From NCBI RefSeq assembly GCF_000429665.1, contig NZ_AUCH01000004.1, forward strand, positions 62,001-126,000: a stretch of 64,000 nt of DNA. Direction: 5' to 3'. Under the pieces are notes generated by a model. The model worked only from the letters and a program-made list of their open reading frames with translations. It was not told where the DNA came from and did no database searches. This stretch comes from Azovibrio restrictus DSM 23866. Lineage in GTDB: Bacteria > Pseudomonadota > Gammaproteobacteria > Burkholderiales > Rhodocyclaceae. Shown piece by piece: positions 40,089 through 49,250 of the stretch (positions are counted from its first letter, which is position 1; each line of letters starts with the position of its first letter). Made by a program: the position numbers and the translations under genes.

Positions 40089-42263
40089 ATGGAGCAGCCG
40101 AACAAGACTCCCGCCGCCTACTGGCGCAAACGCACCCCCACCGTGCTGCAGATGGAGGCGGTGGAGTGCGGCGCCGCGGCCCTGGGCATCCTGATGGGCC
40201 ATTACGGCAAGTTCGTGCCCCTAGAAGTGCTGCGCCAGGCCTGCGGCGTTTCCCGGGACGGCAGCAAGGCCAGCAACGTGGTCAAGGCGGCGCGCAGCTA
40301 TGGCTTCGAGGCCCGGGGCTTCCGCTACGAGCCGGCGGAAGTGCTGGCCCTGCAGCAGCCGGTGATCGTGTTCTGGAACTTCAATCACTTTCTGGTGCTG
40401 GAGGGGGTGAGCAAGGCCGGGGTACATCTCAACGACCCGGCCAGCGGCCCCCGCACCGTGAGTCAGGAAGAATTCGACGAAGGCTTCACCGGGGTCACCC
40501 TGGTGATCGCCCCGGGGCCGGATTTTCAGCCCGGCGGCGAGGCCAGCAGCATCTTCACCGGCCTGCGCCGGCGCCTGCCCCTGGGCGAGCCGGCGCTGCT
40601 GTTCCTGGTTCTGGCCGGCCTGTTCCTGGTGCTGCCGGGCCTGGTGCTGCCGGTGTTCTCGAAGATCTTCATCGACGACTACCTGATCGGCCACCTGGAC
40701 AGCTGGATCAAGCCCCTGCTCCTGGGCATGGGGGTGACGGCCATCCTCCAGGGGTTGCTGATCTGGCTGCAGCGCTACTACCTGACCCGCTTCCACGCCA
40801 AACTGGCCATGGCCACTTCGAGCCAGTTCTTCTGGCACGTGCTGCGTCTGCCAGTGATGTTCTACGCCCAGCGTTCCGCCGGCGACATCAGTTCCCGGGT
40901 AGCCATCAACAACCGGGTGGCGGAACTCCTCACCGGGGAACTGGCGACCACGCTCCTGAACGTGCTGGTGTTGCTCTTCTATGCCGCCCTGATGTTCTCC
41001 TACGACCTGGTGCTGACCCTGGTGGGCATGGCCGTGGCCGTGTTGAACGTGGTGTTCTTGCGCCAGGTGGCGCGCCAGCGCAAGGACGTGAACATGAAGC
41101 TGGCGGCCGACGGGGGCAAGCTCCTGGGCACCTCCATGAACGGCCTGCAGATGATCGAGACCCTGAAGGCCTCGGGGATGGAGTCGGATTTCTTCGCCAA
41201 GTGGGCCGGGCACCATGCCAAGGTGGTCAATGGCCTGCAGCAGATGGGCAGCCAGGGCGTGCTGTTGATGGCGGTGCCGCCCCTGCTGACCGCCCTGAAC
41301 GGGGTGCTGATCCTCTCCCTGGGGGGCCTCCGGGTCATGGACGGGGCCCTCACCATGGGGACCCTGGTGGCCTTCCAGAGCCTCATGGCCAGCTTCCTCC
41401 AGCCGGTAAACCAGCTGGTGGCCCTGGGCGCCGGCATCCAGGAGATGGAAGGGGACATGAAGCGCCTGGACGACGTGCTCGAATACGCCCCCGATCCCCA
41501 GGCCGACCCGAGCCAGGCCCCGGTGGCCGAGGCCCCGGCCCGGCTCGAGGGACTGGTGGAGCTGCGCCAGGTGAGCTTCGGCTATAGCCCCCTGGAGGCG
41601 CCCCTGGTGCAGGACTTCAACCTGGTGCTGCGGCCCGGCACCCGGGTGGCCCTGGTGGGGGCTTCGGGCTGCGGCAAGTCCACCCTGTCCCGGCTGGTGA
41701 TGGGGCTGTACGAGCCCTGGAGCGGGGCAATCCTGTTTGATGGCAAGCCCCGCAAGGAATGGCCCCGGGCCACCCTGGTCAATTCCCTGGCCATGGTGAG
41801 CCAGGAAATCGCCCTGTTCGAGGGCAGCATCCGGGACAACCTCTGCCTCTGGGACGATTCCATTCCCGAGGAGCAGCTGGTGCGGGCGGCCCAGGATGCC
41901 TGCATCCACGATGCCCTGGTGACCCGGCCCGGGGGCTACGACGCCCCGGTCCAGGAAGGCGGCGCCAACTTCAGCGGCGGCCAGCGCCAGCGCCTGGAAA
42001 TCGCCCGGGCCCTGGCCGTCAATCCCCGGGTCCTGGTGCTGGACGAGGCCACCAGCGCCCTGGACCCCCTTACCGAACGCCTGCTGGACGACAACCTGCG
42101 CCGCCGGGGCTGCACCTGCCTGATCGTCGCCCACCGCCTGAGCACCATCCGGGACTGTGACGAGATCATCGTCCTGGACCAGGGCCGGGTAGTCCAGCGC
42201 GGCACCCATGAAGAAATGCGCCTGGCGCCGGGGCCCTATGCAGCCCTGATGCAGGCGGCCTGA
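40089..42263 (+). CDS. NHLM-type peptidase-containing ABC transporter
   Basis: 724 residues. An N-terminal C39 peptidase domain has the Cys27 (MEAVECGAAALG), His100 (NFNHFLVLEG) and Asp116 (LNDPASGP) triad that cuts after GG/AG leader sites. Six membrane helices follow (about 170-440), then the ATPase with Walker A GASGCGKS, signature FSGGQRQRLEI and Walker B LVLDEATSAL. It removes the leaders and exports the cargo of the peptides encoded upstream and probably of the MbtH fusion at 56266. It starts 3 bases after hlyD. Confidence 0.94.
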   Translation: MEQPNKTPAAYWRKRTPTVLQMEAVECGAAALGILMGHYGKFVPLEVLRQACGVSRDGSKASNVVKAARSYGFEARGFRYEPAEVLALQQPVIVFWNFNHFLVLEGVSKAGVHLNDPASGPRTVSQEEFDEGFTGVTLVIAPGPDFQPGGEASSIFTGLRRRLPLGEPALLFLVLAGLFLVLPGLVLPVFSKIFIDDYLIGHLDSWIKPLLLGMGVTAILQGLLIWLQRYYLTRFHAKLAMATSSQFFWHVLRLPVMFYAQRSAGDISSRVAINNRVAELLTGELATTLLNVLVLLFYAALMFSYDLVLTLVGMAVAVLNVVFLRQVARQRKDVNMKLAADGGKLLGTSMNGLQMIETLKASGMESDFFAKWAGHHAKVVNGLQQMGSQGVLLMAVPPLLTALNGVLILSLGGLRVMDGALTMGTLVAFQSLMASFLQPVNQLVALGAGIQEMEGDMKRLDDVLEYAPDPQADPSQAPVAEAPARLEGLVELRQVSFGYSPLEAPLVQDFNLVLRPGTRVALVGASGCGKSTLSRLVMGLYEPWSGAILFDGKPRKEWPRATLVNSLAMVSQEIALFEGSIRDNLCLWDDSIPEEQLVRAAQDACIHDALVTRPGGYDAPVQEGGANFSGGQRQRLEIARALAVNPRVLVLDEATSALDPLTERLLDDNLRRRGCTCLIVAHRLSTIRDCDEIIVLDQGRVVQRGTHEEMRLAPGPYAALMQAA

Positions 42264-42273
42264 GGACTATCCC

Positions 42274-45174
42274 ATGCACGACTCATCGTCCTCCCTGCCT
42301 ACCCTGTTCGCCGAGCGGGGCCAGGCCGTCACGGCCCGGGCCGGCCAGCCCCTGCTGCTGGAAGGTGCCGGCCAGGCCTGGTGGGTTGCCGCCGGGGCCG
42401 TGGATCTGTTTCTCAGCCGCCTGGAAGCGGGCGAGCCCGTGGGCGCCCTGCATCCCCTGGGGCGTCGGGAAGCGGGGTGCTCCCTGTGGGGCCTGCCCGG
42501 CCAGCGGCCCGCCCGGGACTGGGGCCTGGTGGCCCTGGGCAATAGCGGTTGCCGGCTCCTGGCCCTGGACCCCGCCCTTCAGGCCGAAGCCTGGCCGGCG
42601 GCAGCCCGGGCCCGGGAGCTGGAGGACTGGCTGGCATTCCTGCTGCAGCCCCTGGCCGGCCTGCCCCCCGAAGCCGGAGTGCCCCTGGGGGAAGCGGCGC
42701 CCGATGCGGTGGAGGCCGGCGCCATCCTGCTGGGCCGGGAACAGCTCTGGGTGGACCTGGAACAGGGGGCCTGGCACTACCTGGGGGACCCGGACTTGTC
42801 CCTGCCGCCGGGACCCGTGCCCCTGCCGCGCCAGGCCTGGCTCCGGGCCGGGGAGGGCAGCGTTCCCGCACGCCTGCAGGTTTGTTCCGGGCTGCCGCAG
42901 GCCGCCCGGCTGGAAAGCGGCTGCCAGGTTCTGGCGGCCGGGTTGTGGTCTGCCCTGGTGCGTCAGCTGGAACAGGGGCTGGCGGCGGAGGACGCCCGCC
43001 TGCAGCAGAAAGAGGTACGGGAGGCCGGCCATCTGGGCGAGGCCCTGGGGCGGCTGGCCGCCATTCTCGACGGCGGTGCCGGGCCCGGCCAGACCAGCCG
43101 CAGCGCCGGCAGCGCTTCGCCCCTGCTGGCCGCCTGCCGGCGCCTGGGGGAGGCGGCCGAGATCCAGTTCCTGGCGCCGGCGGCCGGCGGACCGGCGGGG
43201 CCCCGGGACCCGCTGGCGGAAATCGTCGAGGCCAGCCGGGTGCGCCGCCGCCGGGTGGCCCTGCGGGGCGCCTGGTGGCAGGGGGACGGCCTGCCCCTGC
43301 TGGCCTTCCGGCGCGAAGACGGCCGGCCCCAGGCCCTGCTGCCCGGGCCCCGGGGTTACCGCCTGGCGGACCCGGATGGCAGCCCCCCCCGGCCCCTGGA
43401 CGGGGAGATGGCGGCGCAGCTGGAAGATTTCGCCTGGGCTTTCTACCGCAGCTTCGGCGACCGCCTGCTGGGGGTGGTGGAGATGCTGCGTTTCGGCAGC
43501 CGGGGCTGCCTGCGGGATTACCTGATGGTGCTGCTGATGGGGGTGGCCATCGGCCTTTTGGGAATGGTCACGCCCCTGGCCACCGGCATGCTGTTCGACA
43601 CGGTGATCCCCGGGGCCGACAAGAACCAGCTGCTGCAGCTCACCCTGGCCCTCCTGGCCGGTACCCTGGCGGCCAGCATGTTCGAGATGACCCGGGGCTT
43701 TGCCATGCTGCGGGCCGAGGGGCGCATGGACGGCGCCATCCAGTCCGCCGTCTGGGACCGGCTGCTGCGTCTGCCCACGCCCTTCTTCCGGGATTATTCG
43801 GCCGGGGACCTGGCGGTGCGGGCCAACGGCATCAACCAGATCCGCCAGGCCCTCTCGGGCCACGTGCTGCAGACCCTGCTGGCGGCGGTGTTTTCCTCCT
43901 TCAACCTGGTGCTGCTGTTCCATTACAGCGGCCGCTTGGCCCTGGTGGCCCTGGGGCTGGTGGCCCTGGCGATGCTGGTCACCGCCGTCGCGGGCTGGCT
44001 GCGCCTGCGCCACGAGCGGCACCTGGCCCAGGTGGCGGGGACGATTTCCGGCCAGGTGTTCCAGTTCCTGGGCGGCATCGCCAAGCTGCGCACCACCGGT
44101 GCCGAGACCCGGGCCTTCTTCAACTGGGCCGCCAATTACGGCCGTCAGCAGGAACACATGTTCCGGGCCCGCATGGTGGGTAACGCCCTGGAGGTGTTCA
44201 ACAGTCTGTTCCCGGTGCTCGCCAACATGCTCATCTTCGCCGTCATCGCCTTCTGGCTGGCCGGGGAGCGGGATTTCAGCACCGGCCAGTTCCTGGCTTT
44301 CAACGCTGCTTTCGGCGGCTTCCTCGGCGCCATGCTGGCCGCCACCGGCACCGTGATGGCCATTCTCAACGTGGTGCCGGTCTACGAGCGGGCCCGGCCC
44401 ATCCTGCAGACGCCGCCGGAAATCAGCGCCGGGGGCGCCCACCCGGGCACCCTGAGCGGCGACATCGAGATCAGCCACCTGTCCTTCAGCTACAGCCCCG
44501 AGGGGCCCATGATCCTCAAGGATGTGAACCTGCACATCCGGCCCGGGGAGTTCGTGGCCGTGGTCGGGGCTTCCGGCTCCGGCAAGTCCACCCTGCTGCG
44601 CCTCCTGCTGGGCTTCGAGCAGCCCACCCAGGGCGCCATCCACTACGACCACCAGGACCTGGCCGGCCTGGACCTGGGGGCCCTGCGCCGACAGCTGGGG
44701 GTGGTGCTGCAGAACGGCCAGCTGATGTCTGGGGACATCTTCACCAACATCGTCGGTTCCTCGCCCCTGACCCAGGAAGACGCCTGGGCGGCCGCCACCC
44801 AGGCGGGCATCGCCGCTGACATCCGCGCCATGCCCATGGGCATGCATACGGTGGTCAGCGATGGCGGCGGCACCCTGTCCGGGGGCCAGCGCCAGCGGCT
44901 GATGATCGCCCGGGCCATCGTGCATCGGCCGCGCATCCTGTTTTTCGACGAGGCCACCAGCGCCCTGGACAACCAGGCCCAGGCCATGGTCAGCGCCAGC
45001 CTGGAGCAGTTGCGCGCCACCCGGATGGTGATCGCCCACCGGCTGAGCACGGTCATCCACGCCGACCGGATCCTGGTCATGGCGGCCGGGGAAATCGTCG
45101 AGTCCGGCACCTATAGCGAGCTGATCGAGGCGGACGGCCTGTTTGCCGACCTGGCCCGGCGGCAGATCATCTGA
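42274..45174 (+). CDS. NHLM-type ABC transporter with large N-terminal domain
   Basis: 966 residues. The first 400 form a Gly/Ala/Leu-rich regulatory domain with no peptidase triad; its beginning (PLLLEGAGQAWWVAAGAVDL) looks like a cyclic-nucleotide-binding-like sensor of the NHLM permease family. Then come six membrane helices (about 410-690) and an ATPase with GASGSGKS, LSGGQRQRLMI and ILFFDEATSAL. It probably pairs with the peptidase-ABC protein as a heterodimer, the usual pairing in NHLM systems. Confidence 0.92.
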   Translation: MHDSSSSLPTLFAERGQAVTARAGQPLLLEGAGQAWWVAAGAVDLFLSRLEAGEPVGALHPLGRREAGCSLWGLPGQRPARDWGLVALGNSGCRLLALDPALQAEAWPAAARARELEDWLAFLLQPLAGLPPEAGVPLGEAAPDAVEAGAILLGREQLWVDLEQGAWHYLGDPDLSLPPGPVPLPRQAWLRAGEGSVPARLQVCSGLPQAARLESGCQVLAAGLWSALVRQLEQGLAAEDARLQQKEVREAGHLGEALGRLAAILDGGAGPGQTSRSAGSASPLLAACRRLGEAAEIQFLAPAAGGPAGPRDPLAEIVEASRVRRRRVALRGAWWQGDGLPLLAFRREDGRPQALLPGPRGYRLADPDGSPPRPLDGEMAAQLEDFAWAFYRSFGDRLLGVVEMLRFGSRGCLRDYLMVLLMGVAIGLLGMVTPLATGMLFDTVIPGADKNQLLQLTLALLAGTLAASMFEMTRGFAMLRAEGRMDGAIQSAVWDRLLRLPTPFFRDYSAGDLAVRANGINQIRQALSGHVLQTLLAAVFSSFNLVLLFHYSGRLALVALGLVALAMLVTAVAGWLRLRHERHLAQVAGTISGQVFQFLGGIAKLRTTGAETRAFFNWAANYGRQQEHMFRARMVGNALEVFNSLFPVLANMLIFAVIAFWLAGERDFSTGQFLAFNAAFGGFLGAMLAATGTVMAILNVVPVYERARPILQTPPEISAGGAHPGTLSGDIEISHLSFSYSPEGPMILKDVNLHIRPGEFVAVVGASGSGKSTLLRLLLGFEQPTQGAIHYDHQDLAGLDLGALRRQLGVVLQNGQLMSGDIFTNIVGSSPLTQEDAWAAATQAGIAADIRAMPMGMHTVVSDGGGTLSGGQRQRLMIARAIVHRPRILFFDEATSALDNQAQAMVSASLEQLRATRMVIAHRLSTVIHADRILVMAAGEIVESGTYSELIEADGLFADLARRQII

Positions 45175-45183
45175 GGAACCCCC

Positions 45184-46413
45184 ATGGACCTACCGGTTTT
45201 CTTCCATCGTCTGCGGCCCCGTGGCCCCGTCTGGGGCCTGGGGCTGTTCTCCTGCTTCTTGCTGCTGCTGGGCATGGCCAGTCTGGGGGGCTGCGCGCGC
45301 TGGGACGATCCGGCCGTGGCCCGGGCCAAGCGGGCCGCCGCCGGGGAAGGGGAGGTGGTGATCGGCGCCGTCTGGCCCTGGGACGGCCACAAGGGCACCC
45401 TGTGGCAGGGCATCGAGCTGGCGGCGGAGGAAATCAACGCCAAGGGCGGGGTCCTGGGCCGGCCGCTCCGCATCGTCAAGGAAAACGACGAGGCCTCCCT
45501 GGCCAAGGGGCGGCGCATCGCCCAGCAGTTCGTGGAAAACCTGGACATGGTGGCGGTCATCGGCCACCTGAATTCCTACATCGCCCTGCCGGCCTCGGCC
45601 ATGTACCAGGCGGGGGGCATGCTCTATCTGACCCCCGGGGCTTCCAACTACCAGATCAACCTCCAGGGCCAGAACCTGGTGTTCCGCTCCTCCCCCAGCA
45701 ACCGCAGCCTGGGCACCCACATGGCCGAATACATGGCGGCCCTGGGCTACCGCCGGGTGGCCATCGCCTACGTGAAGGACCAGACCAGCCAGGGCATGGC
45801 CAATTATTTCGAGCAGCGGGCCCGGGAACTGGGCCTGACCATCGTGGACCGCCGCTCTTACACCGTGGGGGCCGAGGATTTCTCCCAGCTGGCCCACACC
45901 TGGCAGGACCTGTACCAGTTCGATGCCATCTACCTGGCCGGCAACATGCCCGAAGGGGGGCGCTTCATCAGCACCCTGCGCCGCCTGGGCATGACGACCC
46001 CGGTCATGGGCGGCGACGGCATGGACACCCCCAAGCTGCTGGAACTGGGGCCCGTGGCCGAAGGCGTGGTGGCGCCGGAAATCTACGCTCCGGGCAGCGA
46101 GCGGCCCCAGGCCCGGCATTTCGAAGCCCTGTTCGAGAAGAAATACGGCCATCCGCCGGATTCCTTCGCGGCCCAGGGCTACGACGCCCTGCAGGTGGTG
46201 GTCCAGGCCATGGAGCGGGCCGGCAGCACGGTGCCGGCTCAGGTAGCCGAGGCCCTCCGGGCCACCCGGGACTGGCCCGGGGTGACCGGGGAGCTGAGTT
46301 TCGACGCATTCGGGGACGTGCCGGACAAGGGGCTGGGGCAGAAGGTGGTGCGCCAGGGGCGTTTTGTCAGCCTGCCGTTCCCGGCAGCCGGGGAGGAAAC
46401 CCATGAAAAATGA
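45184..46413 (+). CDS. Periplasmic binding protein of the LivJ type, lipoprotein
   Basis: 409 residues. The membrane-spanning signal ends SLGGC, so it is probably lipid-anchored. The rest is a type I periplasmic-binding fold (VIGAVWPWDGHKGTLWQGIE, LAAEEINAKGGVLGRPL, YLTPGASNYQINLQGQNL). Relatives bind branched-chain amino acids or amides. No LivHMGF permease genes are nearby, so it may act as a sensor or receptor. It begins 9 bases after the ABC gene and overlaps the next gene by 11. Confidence 0.88.
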   Translation: MDLPVFFHRLRPRGPVWGLGLFSCFLLLLGMASLGGCARWDDPAVARAKRAAAGEGEVVIGAVWPWDGHKGTLWQGIELAAEEINAKGGVLGRPLRIVKENDEASLAKGRRIAQQFVENLDMVAVIGHLNSYIALPASAMYQAGGMLYLTPGASNYQINLQGQNLVFRSSPSNRSLGTHMAEYMAALGYRRVAIAYVKDQTSQGMANYFEQRARELGLTIVDRRSYTVGAEDFSQLAHTWQDLYQFDAIYLAGNMPEGGRFISTLRRLGMTTPVMGGDGMDTPKLLELGPVAEGVVAPEIYAPGSERPQARHFEALFEKKYGHPPDSFAAQGYDALQVVVQAMERAGSTVPAQVAEALRATRDWPGVTGELSFDAFGDVPDKGLGQKVVRQGRFVSLPFPAAGEETHEK

Positions 46414-47236
46414 ACGACGCAGGGTCCTGGGGCAGCTGGGCCTCATCTCCGGCCTGGCGCTGCTGCCGGGCCGCGGTCTTTGGGCGGCCACCCCGCTGCT
46501 GGCGCCGGAGCTGCGCCAGATCGTGGCCCGGGGCGAGCTGCGGGTGGCCATGCCCAGCTTCGATTCGCCGCCTTTCTTCTACCAGGACCAGGGCAGTCTC
46601 AAGGGCCTGGATGTGGATATCGCCGCGGGGCTGGCCCGGGTGCTCCAGGTGCCGGTCCGTTTCGTGCGCCAGGCTGCCAGCTTCAACGGGGTGGTGGAGC
46701 AGGTGGCGCGCCGGGAGGTGGATCTGGCGGCCTGCAAGATGTCGCGCACCCTGGCCCGGGCCCGCCAGGTGCGTTTTTCCGATCCCTATTTCATCAGCCG
46801 TCATGCCCTGCTGCTGAACCGGGTGGTGTTCGCCCGCCAGGCCCGGGGCCGGGAGCTGGCCCAGGTGGTGCGCCAGTTCGACGGCAGCCTGGGGGTGATC
46901 CGGGACTCGGCCTTTGCCGATCTGGCCGCCCAGAACTTTCCCCGGGCCAGGCTGGTGCACTACGACAGCTGGGAGGCGGTGCTGGCGGCCCTGGAGCGGG
47001 GCGAGGTGGTGGCCGCCTACCGGGACGAGCTGGAAATGCGCCGCCTGTTCCAGCGCGACCCCAGCCTGTCCCTGAGCCTGCGCCTGGTGGCCCTCACGGA
47101 TACCGAAGATGCCCAGGCCCTGGTGCTGCCTCCCGATGCGGAGCAGTTCCTGGCCCTGGTGAATCTCTATCTGCAGCAGCAGCGGCTGCGCTTCAGCATC
47201 GAGCAGGTGCTGCATTACGGGGAGCTCGGCTCATGA
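46403..47236 (+). CDS. Family 3 extracellular solute-binding protein
   Basis: 277 residues, signal peptide with an RRR start ending near LWAAT. It is a type II binding fold for polar or acidic amino acids (IVARGELRVAMPSFDSPPFF, GLDVDIAAGLARVL, SRTLARARQVRFSDPYF). As with the previous gene, no ABC permease partner is present. GGGAGG precedes the ATG, which lies inside the preceding gene, and the stop overlaps the transporter start (ATGA). Confidence 0.88.
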   Translation: MKNERRRVLGQLGLISGLALLPGRGLWAATPLLAPELRQIVARGELRVAMPSFDSPPFFYQDQGSLKGLDVDIAAGLARVLQVPVRFVRQAASFNGVVEQVARREVDLAACKMSRTLARARQVRFSDPYFISRHALLLNRVVFARQARGRELAQVVRQFDGSLGVIRDSAFADLAAQNFPRARLVHYDSWEAVLAALERGEVVAAYRDELEMRRLFQRDPSLSLSLRLVALTDTEDAQALVLPPDAEQFLALVNLYLQQQRLRFSIEQVLHYGELGS

Positions 47237-48546
47237 AGCTGCATGACGTGGATTGGCGCCGCCTGGCCTCCCGGCCCAGCGTGGTGATCGCCAGCCTGGC
47301 CGCCGGGGTCTGCTTTGGCCTCTGGTATCCGGCCGAGGCCCAGGCCCTGGGCCTGTTGAGCGAGGTGTACCTGGGCCTCCTGAAGATGGTGGTGCTGCCC
47401 TTCATGGTGTCGGCCATCATCTTCAGCCTCTACCGCCTGTTCCAGGACCCCCAGGCCAGCCACATCCTGGCCAGCATCGTCGGCTACTTCTGCCTGGCCA
47501 TGGTGCTGGCCGCCCTGCTCGGGCTCCTGGTGGCGGCCCTGGGCGGGCCGGGCCGGGACCTGGCGCCGGAAACCATGCTGCAGCTGGGCCGCCTGGTGGG
47601 GGCCGGGAATGGCGGGGTGAGCGACGAGGTGGCACTGGGCGGCGAGCTGGTGACTCCCCAGGCCCTGGGGTTTGCCGACATGCTGCGCCAGATCATTCCG
47701 GGCAACATCTTCGCCGCCCTGGCCCAGGGAGAAACCCTGAAGGCCTTCATCTTCGCCCTGCTGTTCGGCTGCGCCCTGTCCCAGGTCTCCCGGGAGGTGG
47801 CCGATTCCCTGAGCAGCACCCTGGAGAGCGTGTTCCATACCTGCCAGACCCTGACCCGCTGGTTCAACTACTTCCTGCCGCCGGTGCTGTTCGCCATGGT
47901 CTCCAGCCAGATCGCCAGGACCGGCATGGAACCCCTGAAAGCCATGCTGGGCTTCATCCTGGCCATGAGCGGCAGTTCCCTGGTGCTGGTGCTCCTGTCC
48001 TTCTGGATTCTGGTGCGGGTGAGCGGCTGCGGCTGGCGGGAGGTGCTGGCCAGCCAGCGGGAGCCCCTGACCATGGCGGTGGCCACCCGCAGCAGCCACG
48101 CCTGCATGCCGGCCATGATGGAAGCCCTGGTGGAGCGCCTGGGCTTTCCCCATTACCGGATCGAGCTGCTGGTGCCCCTGGGGGTGTCCATCCTGCGCAT
48201 CGGCCCGGCCCTCTATTACGCCGTGGCCACCCTGTTCATCGCCCAGCTCTATGAGCGGGACCTGAGCCTCACCGAATACACCATCGTCTTCATTGGCTCC
48301 ATCCTGGCGGGCCTGGCGTCCACGGGCATGAGCAGTCTCCTGGTGCTGTCCCTGATCGGCCTGGTATGCGGTTTCCTGGCCCTGCCGTTCGAGGCGGCGC
48401 TGGTGCTGTTCGTGGCCGTGGAGCCGGTCTGCGACGTGTTGCGCACCCTGGTGCTGGTGGCGGGCAACAGCGCCGTGGCGGCCCTGATCTGCGGCCGCCC
48501 GGTGGCGGTGGCCCAGCCCGGCCTGCCGGAGGCCCGGCCATGTTAG
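47233..48546 (+). CDS. Divergent DAACS (dicarboxylate/amino acid symporter) protein
   Basis: 437 residues, about eight membrane helices and two hairpins as in GltPh/GltP. Family motifs are partly kept: VATRSSHACMPAMM for the TRSSAATLP hairpin and CDVLRT for the Asp/Arg substrate pair in TM8. The sodium and substrate motif NMDGTALY is replaced by LRIGPALY, and NVxGD by LVAGNS. Sodium coupling or substrate choice should therefore differ. Overlaps the genes on both sides, including an aspartate racemase, so an acidic amino acid is the likely solute. Confidence 0.85.
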   Translation: MKLHDVDWRRLASRPSVVIASLAAGVCFGLWYPAEAQALGLLSEVYLGLLKMVVLPFMVSAIIFSLYRLFQDPQASHILASIVGYFCLAMVLAALLGLLVAALGGPGRDLAPETMLQLGRLVGAGNGGVSDEVALGGELVTPQALGFADMLRQIIPGNIFAALAQGETLKAFIFALLFGCALSQVSREVADSLSSTLESVFHTCQTLTRWFNYFLPPVLFAMVSSQIARTGMEPLKAMLGFILAMSGSSLVLVLLSFWILVRVSGCGWREVLASQREPLTMAVATRSSHACMPAMMEALVERLGFPHYRIELLVPLGVSILRIGPALYYAVATLFIAQLYERDLSLTEYTIVFIGSILAGLASTGMSSLLVLSLIGLVCGFLALPFEAALVLFVAVEPVCDVLRTLVLVAGNSAVAALICGRPVAVAQPGLPEARPC

Positions 48547-49250
48547 GGGTGCTGGGGGGCATGGGGCCGGCGGCCACGGTGGATTTCCTCGCCAAGCTGG
48601 TGGCCCTGACCCCGGCCCGGCGGGACCAGGAGCATCTGCCGGTGCTGGCCGGGCTCCTGCCCCAGGTGCCGGACCGCAGCGCCGCCATCCTGGGCCAGGG
48701 TCCTTCGCCCCTACCGGCCCTGCGCCACAACCTGGAACTGCTGCTCCGGGGCGGGGCCCAGGCCGTGGCCATTCCCTGCAATTCCAGCCATCACTGGCAT
48801 GAGGCCCTGCAGGCCGAGTGTCCGGTGCCCATCCTGCACATCGCGCAAGCCACGCTGACGGCACTCGCTGATACGGATGGGCCGGTGCTGGTGCTGGCTA
48901 CCCGGGGCTGCCTGCAGTCCGGCTTCTACCAGCGCCATCTGGAGGCCCGGGGCCTGGCCTGGCGGATTCCCGATGCCGAGGGCCAGGCCCGGGTGGACCA
49001 GGTGATCGCCCTGGTGAAAGGCGGCGACGCCCCGGCGGCGGCTCGGCTCCTGGACGAGTGGTGGCAGGGCATGGCGGGCCAGGTGGGCAGCGTCATCATG
49101 GGCTGCACCGAGATTCCCCTGGCTGCCACTAGGGTGCCGGCCCCGCCATTCCGGCTGGTGGACAGCAATCTGGAGCTGGCCCGGGCCAGTGTCGCCCATG
49201 GCCTGCTGCAGGGCTGGCTGTCTCCGGCCGGGGCGGCGGCCCATGGCTAG
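48540..49250 (+). CDS. Aspartate/glutamate racemase family protein
   Basis: 236 residues, cofactor-independent racemase fold. GVLGGMGPAATVDF opens the chain; the two catalytic cysteines are Cys80 (AIPCNSSHHW) and Cys189 (VIMGCTEIPL). These make L/D-aspartate interconversion the likely reaction in the cytoplasm. The start is inside the symporter gene and the stop inside the next gene, tying D/L-aspartate to transport and the binding proteins. Confidence 0.92.
   Translation: MLGVLGGMGPAATVDFLAKLVALTPARRDQEHLPVLAGLLPQVPDRSAAILGQGPSPLPALRHNLELLLRGGAQAVAIPCNSSHHWHEALQAECPVPILHIAQATLTALADTDGPVLVLATRGCLQSGFYQRHLEARGLAWRIPDAEGQARVDQVIALVKGGDAPAAARLLDEWWQGMAGQVGSVIMGCTEIPLAATRVPAPPFRLVDSNLELARASVAHGLLQGWLSPAGAAAHG

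Noticed and set aside
38712..40202. Histidine/glycine-rich long frame antisense to hlyD
   Set aside because: Shadow frame of the hlyD-ABC genes with no start signal or domain.
44176..44200. GTTACCCA on the minus strand within the second ABC gene
   Set aside because: No GAACC at the required distance and no minus-strand gene to serve; chance match within coding sequence.
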